DNA of 64,000 nucleotides from Hericium rajendrae. Lineage: Eukaryota; Basidiomycota; Agaricomycetes; Russulales; Hericiaceae. Both the position numbers and the translations under genes were made by a program. Where the stretch lies: positions 372,001-436,000 of the forward strand of contig CM065878.1 in NCBI GenBank assembly GCA_033439255.1, read 5' to 3'. Shown piece after piece: positions 1-9,025 of the stretch (positions are counted from its first letter, which is position 1; every line of letters begins with the position of its first letter). A model generated the notes under the pieces. That model saw only the letters and a list, made by a program, of their open reading frames with translations, searched no databases and was not told where the DNA came from.

Positions 1-70
1 CCATGCCTTCCACAGCAGCGTGCTCTGAAGACGGTGGATGGAGGATCTCGCACGGCCATCTAAGAGGTAT
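1..70. repeat. Dispersed repeat, inverted copy of 41672-41741
   Basis: This segment is nearly identical to the reverse complement of 41672-41741; only a couple of bases differ. It reads like an exon end: it is open in one frame and finishes at an AAGAG/GTATG junction that resembles a splice donor. Beyond the junction the two copies diverge but remain alignable, as introns would. It may be the edge of a gene or element cut by the window start. Confidence 0.75.
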
Positions 71-757
71 GTGTCCTTTCGGTTCTGTCTTTCATGGCCC
101 ACTGATCACTTCACATACCTTCTGCATTACACACTCCCGTTACCAGTGTTTCTTCCCCTGTCACGTTCCCTCGCCTCTGTGCATCCATAATACACCCAAA
201 CCGAACGGATTCGCCTTGACATCCACAATACAATGTTCCTTCGTGAATGCCCTCGCACAATTGTAGATCGTCCACCCCATGTTTGCCTGTCTGTGTTTCA
301 TTCTCGCCTTTCTACACTTATGTGCGTTCTGGACCTGTTCATTTTTGTTCCTTACATTCATTTCAATCTTTGACTACTAGTAGTTACCTTGTATGCCTCA
401 ACGTTGCCTCAACTGTAGCTTTCTTTTGCATCCCGGCATAACATCGGTTTCTTGATCTTTCAGCGAGCTGGTAAATGCAGAACATTTTGGAGTTATATTA
501 TATAGCTTTTCTAAAGTCTATCCTATCACTCGACGGTGCACAACGAGATCGACAACAGCACCAGTGTATGTCGTGCAACTTCGACAAGTGAGATCTCCAG
601 TGATTACCTAAGGCCCAGATCACATCAAGATCCAATGTGTATATATGGGTAACGGAGGTATTTTTCGACTTGGGGTAAGTAGGTTGATTACAGGTGAAGT
701 CGCATTGCACCGACAAGAAGCATGTAGCATGCCAAGAAACCATTCAGTATGAGCCTT
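71..757. other. No recognisable gene
   Basis: Only short, unconserved open frames occur here and none looks like an exon series. The segment lies between the dispersed repeat and the 3' end of the minus-strand gene at 758-2118, so it may hold that gene's 3' flank. Confidence 0.5.
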
Positions 758-2118
758 TTATTTCATATGTTGCCTATTTCCTGCTACACCTGCCTCTGAT
801 TTGTGAGTATAGTCCAAATGCTGCCGAGGTGTGAAGTGATTACTTCTTTGCTTGTGCATCTTTACACCATTGGCTGCTGCGGGCCCACATTTGTGCTTGT
901 TTCCAGCACTGACATCGACTCCTGACTGCTCCCCAGCCAATGCACTCGACACCAATGCGCTCGACACCTCTACCATCTCCCTCAACACATATTCGACGTC
1001 TTCTATAGCCGATGATAACTCAGCCTTCTCACCAGCTGTGGCAGCATGGCAGTGCCACCAAACGAGCAGTATCAAGATGGTGAAAAATCCATTCTTACCT
1101 CCCTTTCTGGTCTCATCCCAGGTTTCGTTTGTGTTCTTGCGACACTTTAGTGGCCAATCCACGTTTTCTGTTCTCCAGGTGGGTTGCAAACATTTCCACC
1201 ATGCCCTCCACCTCTCACCCCAGTCGTCTAGTGGACCTAGCTCCGGGATTTTTTCATACAAATGCTTCTTTTTTACCCAATCGGGGTGTTCCGGAGGATG
1301 AAGAGTCGTTTTCATCAGGGTATTCGGACCCTGGGCCATCGTGAGTGTTTAATCGTGGCGCTATGCTGTTGTACTGACCTTGCCATCTTCGTAGCCGAGG
1401 AGCACCTCGTGCTCATCCCAGAAATTCACCACATTCTGCCAAATTGGCATGTCTGACCCTGTCAAAAGGAAGTCACAAGCCTGCGTAACCCACGCGGGTT
1501 CACCTGGTTTAGGGAAGCTTTTGTTGACTGGAGATTTCCCCCCTCCAGCTCGAGATTGAGGTGTACCGGTGTCCGTGCTGGTATGAGTTTCATCGATAGA
1601 CATCAATGTGTCTAGTTCTTGACCATGCAATGCTTGCAACGTCGCATTGTCCACTGGTGTCTTGCTCGAGTTAGGTAGTGTAGACTTCGCCTGAACTGCC
1701 TTCGCGGACATGGTGTGTGCATCGCCTTCACACGTGGATGGGTCATTACTAACAGGTGATGAAAGGACATTAGGTGCTGGGCCGAGATCATCACGAATGA
1801 CCAGAGGAGCTGCGGCTGCATCAGTCGTCGACTGGGCCTGGCTTCCTATCTGCGTGGAGCCACTTGTTCCGACCGCCGGTTGGGTTGCCGCTGCGTGAGA
1901 CAGACCTCCTATCTGTGCCGAAGCGGTCGTGTCGAGGTCAATGGTAAGCTTTCTATTTCACGGTCAGTCTTTCCTATCTATCGTGTCATGAGGAGGACTT
2001 ACCCTTGTTTTCCTCTCGTAGCCATGCGATGTTTCTCTCCAGGTGCCAGCTTCTTTGTCTGTTTCACCTGCGCCCATTTTTCCTGCACCTCCTTCTCCTT
2101 TGCAATCAAGTCAGGGAT
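758..2118 (-). CDS. Transposon-associated hypothetical protein, 5' partial, 3 exons
   Basis: Three exons on the minus strand join in frame: 2118-2003, 1952-1379 and 1330-758. The introns are 50 and 48 bp with GTAAGT and GTCAGT donors and AG acceptors. The first visible exon encodes a lysine/glutamate-rich segment (IPDLIAKEKEVQEKWAQ) typical of a helix. A low-complexity Ser/Thr/Ala linker follows, then a segment with PAWV and W-NVVNFW motifs, then a tryptophan-rich core (ERWRAWWKCLQPTWR) and a hydrophobic stretch (NGFFTILILLVWW). I associate this W-rich pattern with Agaricomycete hypothetical proteins found in repeat-rich regions; no biochemical role is known to me. The first exon begins at an AG acceptor (2119-2120) and upstream sequence is repetitive, so the true 5' end is missing or lies across the repeat. 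Confidence 0.7.
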
Positions 2119-2160
2119 CTGTAAGTCCTTAGCGCATCAGGAAAAACAGTTTTTTGGTTG

Positions 2161-2260
2161 ATAGCTGAGATATGGCTACGGTAGCCGAGCCTTGGCTATA
2201 GTAACCAAGCCTTGGCTACTGTAAGCCACCGGTTTGATATCCGGAGGCCCGGCAATCTTA
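2161..2260. repeat. Short TGGCTA/AGTAGCC repeats
   Basis: Imperfect copies of a motif like AGCCTTGGCTACTGTA occur in tandem and inverted orientation. A related GCTACAGTAGC array is at 16545-16680. The block separates the truncated 5' end of the gene at 758-2118 from the hairpin at 2481. The next 220 bases (2261-2480) are AT-rich and show no gene. Confidence 0.5.
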
Positions 2261-2480
2261 CAAAGCCAGAACTGCAGCTACCATACATCCTGTAGCACTG
2301 GTAGATCACAAAAATAAAATGTTCCTTCTGAGATATTCTGCACTCTCAAAAGCATGCTTAAGTGCCCAAATCATCCTTTGATTTCACTATAGATGTTCAC
2401 ACTAACTCTCATTGGACCTATATTAGTTACAAGTATAATCTAATGTACAAGATTCTAATATGTCTCCAAAGTATCTGAGC

Positions 2481-2516
2481 GTGGGAACTGTTTTGCTGCA
2501 GCAAAACAGTTCCCAC
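2481..2516. repeat. Perfect 36-bp palindrome (hairpin type I)
   Basis: The half-site GTGGGAACTGTTTTGCTG is followed immediately by its exact reverse complement. It marks the left edge of the GC-rich minisatellite at 2520-3575. Diverged versions occur at 3782-3816 and 16322-16359, again at minisatellite-element edges, so it looks like an element terminus or a recombination/replication hairpin. Confidence 0.9.
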
Positions 2517-2519
2517 ATT

Positions 2520-3575
2520 TTGCATCCGTAGGGGAGTTGGTGGGAGCATGCACGACTTGGTGCAGACAGGAGGGACTGGGTGCAGGTGCGAGCAAGGTGG
2601 CATCAGCATGCACAAAGCGGCGGGGATGCACGGAAGGCGGCGGCGTGAATGTGTGGGAGGTGGTGGCGCGGGGGAGAGACAGTAACAGTGCGGAGGAGAC
2701 AGTGCGGACACGCGTGTGGTGGTGCGGAGGTGGGGGAGACAGCAGGGGTGCGGCAGAGATGGCGTGGATGCGCGCGAGGCAATGCGGGCTCGCGCGCGAG
2801 ACGATGCGGGCACGGGGAGACAGCAAGAGTGCGCGGGAGGGGTATGCGCATGCAGAAGGGGTGCTGCATGTGGGGGAGGCAGCGTGGACACGCACGAGGC
2901 AGCGCCGGTGTAGGGGAGGTGGCACGGTGTGCGCGAGGTGGTGCGGGCACGTGCGAGATGGCACGGATGCGGGGGAGGTGGCGCCGGCATGCACAAGGCA
3001 GCGTGGGTGCGCAGGAGAGGGCACCAGCATGTGCGAGGAAGACGACACTGCTGCGTGCAAGGCGAGTGGGTGCGCGAGAGATGGCAGGGGCGTGGGGGAG
3101 GTGGCAGGGAGCGCGGGGGAGATGGCGCCAGCGTGCGTGAGACGGCATGGGCATGCGGGAGGCGGTGCGGGTCCGCGGGGGACGGTGCGGGAATGGACAT
3201 GCGCAGCTCGGTGCAGGTGGGAGGGACTGGGCGTGGGGAGTCGGCACAGGTGCAAGCAACTCGGTGCCAGTGTGCTCGACTTAGCGCAGGCGTGAGCTAC
3301 TCAGCTGGCAGGAGGAACTTGGCACGGGCATACGCGACTTGGTGCAGGCGCGAGCGAGGCAGCAGGGGCAAGGGAGTGGCAGCGCAGGTGCAGGGGACTC
3401 GGCGTGGGCGCAGGGGAGTCCGCACAGGCAGGCACGAGTCGGCGGAAATGTGAGGGAGTCAGCGGTGGTGCATGTGAGTCGGCGAGGCCATCATTGCGAG
3501 TCGGCAGAGGTGTGCACGAATCAGCAACCGTGCATGGGATTAGGAGGAGGGCACGTGGGTCGGCATCATGTGCAG
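2520..3575. repeat. G-rich minisatellite, 20-bp period
   Basis: About 1 kb of imperfect tandem units, G-rich on the plus strand. Clean stretches near 2940-3040 divide into successive 20-bp units of the form GNGCGGGCATGCGCGAGGTG. The period is not a multiple of three, and long open frames occur on both strands only because stop codons are rare in such composition, so I do not treat them as genes. Confidence 0.85.
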
Positions 3576-3781
3576 GGTAAAAATTGAGAATATCGTCCAT
3601 ATTCCAACAGGCAATACTCTCTATATTAGTGCAAGGAAAGGTCAATAAAGCTGTTGCACTCACCATGTAGCCCTCATTGGCTCTTCCCTGTAGTGAATCC
3701 AGCTTAATATCTGCAAATGATGTGAGAGTTATCCATTGACGCAAGGAAACAAACATACCTTGCAGGTTTAAAAAAATGGCC
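3576..3781 (-). other. Spliced-exon-like segment inside element 1
   Basis: On the minus strand there is a GGTATGT donor near 3760, a TTTGCAG acceptor, a 48-base exon (roughly 3667-3714) ending ACATG, a GTGAGT donor and a CACTAATATAG acceptor. This is a plausible pair of introns around a small exon, reading from hairpin 3782-3816 toward the minisatellite. No protein is recognisable. Confidence 0.4.
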
Positions 3782-3816
3782 GTGGGACGTGTTTGGCTGT
3801 AGCCAAACGTTTCCCA
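3782..3816. repeat. Diverged hairpin type I
   Basis: An imperfect palindrome with stem GTGTTTGGCT/AGCCAAAC and outer arms GTGGGA/TTTCCCAT. It resembles the perfect palindrome at 2481-2516 and closes the first minisatellite element (2481-3816) on its right side. Confidence 0.75.
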
Positions 3817-4127
3817 TGTGCCCCTACTTTTTTTTTTCGTTCAAGTCGAAATGCATGCAGGCATGGCCCGCCGCACACCGTGCTGTTTTATTGCCCATAT
3901 ATGGTCAATAAAACAAATTGGGCCACGTGGCTCCATGCGCTCGACTTGCGCGCGACTTCACTTTGTCTGCCACGTCGTAGCTTTCTTCCACCCACTCCCC
4001 TTTCCCCTTCACTGCTTTCACTCTGGCATGTTCATTGTAAGTACTATTCCATCTTCGTTGGATCTTGGGAGAGTGAGAATTAAGGTAAGTAATTACAGTC
4101 GTTTTGTAGCTTTCTTGTACTAACCAA
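3817..4127 (+). other. Pyrimidine-rich leader with intron before hairpin
   Basis: The segment runs from an AATAAAACAAATTGGG stretch through a CT-rich block (about 3970-4025). Donor-like GTAAGT sequences follow at 4034 and 4085, and a canonical TACTAAC branch site lies at 4118-4124. The putative second intron (4085-4128) ends at an AAG directly before the hairpin 4128-4161. The same order of parts recurs at 52700-52960, 57150-57400 and 59900-60170, so this is one arm of a repeated module. Confidence 0.55.
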
Positions 4128-4161
4128 GAGAGTATCGCTCGACAACGCGAGCGATACTCTC
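4128..4161. repeat. Hairpin type II (GAGAGTATCGCTCG stem)
   Basis: A perfect 14-bp stem, GAGAGTATCGCTCG and its complement, encloses a 6-base loop. Related hairpins with changed stem bases are at 52663-52695, 57399-57427 and 59869-59896. Each lies between a short predicted intron and a GC-rich minisatellite. Confidence 0.9.
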
Positions 4162-4165
4162 ATTT

Positions 4166-4642
4166 TTGTACCCTCATGCCTGCATCGACCTTTGTGCTTG
4201 CCCGCATGTGTCTCCATACACCCCTCCGACCCATGGTGGCCCCGTCGACCTGCGTGCGCCCTCAAAACCTGGGCACGTCACCAATCCCTGCGCGTGTCGC
4301 CACCGACCCGCGCACTCTGATCCGCACCCGCCGCTGCCAATTTGCACGCACTGCCAATTCCCGCATGCCCGTGCCGACCTGTGCACCCCTCCGGCTCAGT
4401 CGTGCCCGCCCCCCGACCCACACATACCCCGCTGACTCGAGCACGTCACCGTCGACCTGCACTCGCCGCCGCCAAACTCAAGTGCATCACCGCTGACTCC
4501 CACATGCCCATGCTGATTCGTAGGCATCCCCACCGATCCGCGCGCACCCCCACCGATCCGCACGCACCCCCGCCTATCCCTGCGCACCCCCGCCGATCTG
4601 TGTGCACCTCTGCCGATCTGCGTGTGTCTCTGCCGATCCGCG
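4166..4642. repeat. C-rich minisatellite, 20-bp period (left half of element 2)
   Basis: Tandem units such as CCGATCCGCACGCACCCCCG repeat every 20 bp, clearest at 4530-4640. The array is cut by the retrotransposon at 4648 and resumes at 15707. It is the complement-strand equivalent of the G-rich arrays. Confidence 0.85.
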
Positions 4643-4647
4643 CATAC
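4643..4647 (+). repeat. Target-site duplication CATAC (left)
   Basis: CATAC lies immediately before the 5' LTR and again immediately after the 3' LTR at 15702-15706, as expected for a Ty3-type integration. Confidence 0.9.
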
Positions 4648-4936
4648 TGTAAGGCAGCGCCTTATGCCGTTCACTAGCATCGCTCGCACGCGATCGTCGA
4701 TGCGACTTAGGACGCGTCGATGAGACTCGGGCCAGACAGGACCGGACCCCGCGCCTTCGGGCGCATTTGTACATGTTTATATGTGGACTTAGGGGCGCCG
4801 ATCAGGGTGCCTGTCATTTTAACTTTTTGTATCTACATCCACACTACGCCTGTGCAATCCATCCCACACCCATCGGGTATCGTGGATTCTGCTCAGCTTG
4901 TGTGATCGTAGATACTATAAAGTGTGATTTCTTACA
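4648..4936 (+). repeat. 5' LTR
   Basis: Begins TGTAAGGCAGCG and ends TTTCTTACA. It matches 15414-15701 at about 98%. Downstream I do not see a TGG-type tRNA primer-binding site; the first bases after the LTR (4937-4961) instead form a weak stem-loop CTTTTTTGAG/CTCAAAAG. Confidence 0.95.
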
Positions 4937-4989
4937 CTTTTTTGAGCACCACACTCAAAAGTACCCGCTGAAAAGTGAGAACTTTCGCG

Positions 4990-7327
4990 ATGGCCCCCAA
5001 AACACAACCACCAGTTGTGACGAGACCGACCACATGGTCGCAGTCTCGCGCGACGGAGCAATCCGCCGCGGACGACGAGCAAGCGCCGTCAACTGAGATA
5101 CATGAGATGCCTGGTCATCTCAACCCTGTCCCAGGTGGACAAGGTGAAAATGTTACTCAGACATCATCAGAGGATGCACCGGGCGGACAGGAGACATTGT
5201 ATGGTGGAGTGGCTCTCAACATAGCCCACTCCACGCCTGCCCCGACACGTGAAACACGTAATGCACCAGTTGATGATCATGAGTACGCTGCATGGCCGGA
5301 CATCCTAGATGAACGCCCACTGAGCACGTCGCCGGCGTCGCCGAGAGCGTAAGAACTCCATCACGGATGAAATACTCGCCCGCCTGAACGACATGACAAA
5401 ATACAGGGATGCTGTAAAATTGTCCCTACACGTTCTCGAAGAACAGAGTGACGCGATAACGTCGCTCATGAAGGAACGCCTCGCCGAACGACGGAACATT
5501 CAAAGCAAGGACGTGCACTACAATACAAGTAGTGCGCGCGGCCATCGAGAAATGACCGAGGGATCCGCTATCCCCACAAAGATAGAGGATCCCATTGATG
5601 CCGCGGTAGCATATGTCGGGCGCCCGTGTGAAGCAGGAGAGCCCACGGCACAGTACAATCACCGCATGGCAATGTACCATGCATCGACTACAGAAAAGTC
5701 GATGCACGACCAGTCCATACGGACTGGCGGGGGACTCAACCCCCCCGAGGTAGCTACTGGCCACCTCAACATTCACCGATCATCGGTGAACAACGCAATA
5801 ACTCAGGGGAGAAAACCCCCTAGCTATGGCAGCACTACCGAACCGGATCGGAGTGATACCCACGAGTACACCGAGAGCGAAGCCGCTCCGGATACTCGGC
5901 AGCCCGCCCCTACCAGGACAGGACATCCGAACCGAACGGCAGCATATGAAGCCGTCGACCCGTACAACATGCATCGCGGTAGCACGGTGCCCCCCACGGT
6001 ACCACACGGGAACACAGCTCCCATCAGCCAACCAATGGTTAGCTCCGCCATGGCTGGACTAACCCGCGTTAGAGCTGGAACGGCAGCCCCACAAGTAGCA
6101 CAGCCGGGTCATACGTCCGCCTCCCGCGGACGCAGTGTCACTATGACTACTGGAGTGCCATCGGGCACTGGAAATATCATCCAGGGGATCCCACCCTCAT
6201 TGTCGGGACTCCAACAGGATGTATTATTCCGGATCATATCAAAGATCCGAGATAAAGTCGGAGCTCTGCCCCCGGCAGTGCTCCCGACTTATACTAAAAG
6301 TATCAAACTTCCTATCCCCGAAAAATACGGCGGACAGGATGAGGATGAGGAATTCGACCTATGGCTCACTGGCCTCCTCAGATGGATGAAATGGCACCAT
6401 ATTACAGGTGACATTAATGACGAGCATCGCATGGATGCCCTCGGTCATTACCTGAGCGGCGATGCCGCCGAATGGTTCGCTGCTGAAGTTGAAGACCCGC
6501 AGCGCTCGAAAGTCGACTGGACTTTTGAAGAGGCCATAATCGTGTTATACACGCGATTCATCCATAAAGCGACAGCAGTACACGCGTACGAAAAGTACCT
6601 GCAGTGTCACTACTCGCGAAAGGATGGAATAGCCCATTTCTTCAATGAATTGAAGAAACGTGCTTCGCGATTAATTGAAGCACCCAGCGACTATTCGTTC
6701 CGCAAGCATTTCCTCGACGGAATGCCGGATGACATCGCTGTAGCACTGATCAAGGTCTGGGATGTGAATGCTGAACACAACACAACCCAAGAAATCCTTG
6801 ACACCGCGCTGAAAGTCGAGGACTCACAAGCCCTCATACAAGCGCATCGTGAGCACTCCAAGTGCACAGCCCATACGTCAAGTAGTGCCGCGCCGCCGTC
6901 AGTGCCTAGACGGCTAACTGACAACACACCTCGCGACAGAGCCAGGGTGCGATTCACTCCTGGTGAATCCCGTACCACGTCGAGTAATGTTACTCGACCC
7001 CCTATGTCAGGCAGCAGGCAGCGTCCGCCAACGCGGACAGACACCGTGCACCACCGCCCGGCAGACGGTCAGCAGCGCCCCACAGTGAGTGGGGATGGCC
7101 GACCGCAGACCACGACCCAACGGCCGCCATCTGGCAGCAAGGAGCCACCTCGCTGCTTCAGCTGCGGGTCGACTGGCCACTTCGCCAATGACTCATCTTG
7201 CCCCAAGTTCGGACAGCACCGTCCCATGAACGCTGGTGGCAAACCCCGTGTCTTCACCGCACGTGTTGTGAATGATCGTGGTGACGACGACGCGCCCGTG
7301 TACAACACGGACGATGGGCCCCAATGA
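4990..7327 (+). pseudogene. gag region of Ty3 element (frameshift near 5318-5351, TGA at 7325)
   Basis: The first reading frame starts MAPKTQPPV at 4990 (an in-frame ATG at 4975 is also possible) and is open to 5352. The frame then shifts into 5393-7327, which is open upstream of its first ATG back to about 5318. The shift must lie in the repetitive CGTCGCCGGCGTCGCC tract, where a one-base indel is likely. The second part has a retrotransposon Gag core at residues ~310-460 (FDLWLTGLLRWMKWHH; LSGDAAEWFAAEV; FFNELKKRASRL) and a zinc knuckle CFSCGSTGHFANDSSC near 7155-7200. The knuckle is slightly unusual because six residues separate H from the last C. The frame ends at TGA 7325-7327 but stays open in the same frame afterwards, so the stop is probably a mutated CGA. 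Confidence 0.85.
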
Positions 7328-8398
7328 GAGCCCGAGGGTGATGACTCCTCAGAGTCATCGATCCCACTTGCTCACGCATCTGAGTCCGCCAACGAATACG
7401 TGGACAATTATGAAACGGACCACTCGTCCGACGAGGAGAGTGATCATTATCCACAGCTCGCCAGCATGAGAGTCGCTGCGATGCGTACCATGGATGACCA
7501 TGATGAGTTGATGGATATCGATGACATGCCACGCCTCATCGACATACACGATGAATCCTCGTCTGACGAAGACGACGCCGAGGATACCAACACGCTCCGC
7601 ACTGGACGTTCAGGTGTCTTCACGAACCCATATGAGGGAACTGGAGGGACAATGTATGCCTCGACCCGAGCATACACCGTCGAATCCAGTCACCCCCATG
7701 GATCATTATTACGCCACGAGCATGCCCCATACAGTGGGTGTAGCACCCCGTCCACAGACATCGACCTGCATGACGAGGGCGGCGACGATGGCATGCCTGG
7801 CCAATCGTCCCGCGACGTGCTCCCACGCGATTGGCGGGGCCGTATTATCGACGTGCGCCAACAATACACCGCCGACCGCCACCGGTCGATGCGTGCGACT
7901 GGACGCATGCCAGCACATACCAACGACTGGATGTGGGACCTGACATACGGGATCGTCCATGCCCAGGGCTGCAGTGCCTGTCTGCAATATGTCCTGCACT
8001 GTGAAACCGCTGCGTGCATAGACCACCAGGGCTATGAACTGGCTGAGTTCCACCGCTCGGACGTCGGACGACAACAGTACTCCCGCGGGCACAATGCAGC
8101 ACTGGCGACAGCCAGCGCCATTGTGGCCTGTACCCTGAGGGTCCACCCGTCATCTCGACGTGAGGCCTACTTAAACGAAGGCCTCAAGGAAGCCATCGAA
8201 GCCATCGATAGCATCCCACGGCGCGTACTGCGCCGCGAAGGTTCCATCACCCCTGCCGAACCTTCCCAGTCAGTCGCCGTACAGGCCACCGACCGCGCCA
8301 GCGATCCGACAGGACCACCACCGCTTCTCACCCGGCCTCCTTCTCCCTTTATGGAAGAAGTCGAGGATGCAGAGATCGATATCGATCGGCTGCGCTGA
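7328..8398 (+). pseudogene. gag-pol linker region of Ty3 element
   Basis: In the same frame as gag, this encodes an acidic, serine/aspartate-rich segment, then a segment with a CSACLQYVLHCETAACI cysteine cluster and a proline-rich tail. It has no catalytic motif I recognise. It ends at an in-frame TGA (8396-8398), after which the frame continues open into the protease. It could be the spacer between nucleocapsid and protease of one long polyprotein. Confidence 0.6.
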
Positions 8399-9025
8399 GC
8401 CTGTGGACTCGTACTCCCACCAGACGACATCGCCATCATTCGCTGCCACGCGATGCATCCGGCCAAAAAGGGGGAGGAACCTCGACTGCCGCAATGGCTA
8501 TACGATGCGAATATACGGCACGCATCGGCATCGGAACAACCCAAGAGGGACCGGCGTAAAAACCAGACTCTTGCGGCCGAGGTTGTCATTAACAACTCCC
8601 GACTATTCACGTTGTTCGATTCTGGCAGTACCACGAATGGTATAAGTCCAGAATGTGCACACCTTGCTAAGGCAGATGTGTTTGAATTGCACGAACCAAT
8701 GACGTTGCAACTCGGATGTGTAGGGAGTAAATCCCGCATATCCTACGGGACTAATACCCGGATCAGCATCGCTGATCAGACCATGGAATGCTACCTAGAT
8801 GTAGCGAACATCGACCACTATGACCTAATCCTAGGAACACCGTTCCTAATGGCTCACAAAGTCATACTCGACTTTGCACATCGCACCATAAAAATAGGCG
8901 ATAAGGTCATAGAAGCGATGACCATCGAAGAAGAAAAAGATATTCGCCAGCGTGCAAAACAAAGGCGCAATTCCTACCCAGCAGTGCATGCGGCACAACT
9001 GGAGAGCATGCACGAAGATGCATGA
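8399..9025 (+). pseudogene. Aspartic protease region of Ty3 element
   Basis: Contains the retropepsin active-site pattern LFTLFDSGSTTNGIS, a second conserved segment HYDLILGTPFLMAHK, and DFAHRTIKIG, all in the order expected for a Ty3 protease. The protease would cut the Gag-Pol polyprotein. The frame is continuous with the sequence before and after it except for TGA codons at 8396-8398 and 9023-9025. Confidence 0.85.

Noticed and set aside
852-1301. A 149-codon plus-strand frame
   Set aside because: It is the shadow of the spliced minus-strand gene at 758-2118, which has matching splice sites and family motifs.
2427-3453. Long overlapping open frames on both strands of the G-rich array
   Set aside because: They occupy several frames of a 20-bp repeat, which rotates the reading frame every unit. 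The frames are a by-product of GC-rich composition.
4166-4642. CRISPR-like array because of the regular spacing
   Set aside because: There are no unique spacers between identical repeats; the units are contiguous, degenerate minisatellite copies in a eukaryotic genome.
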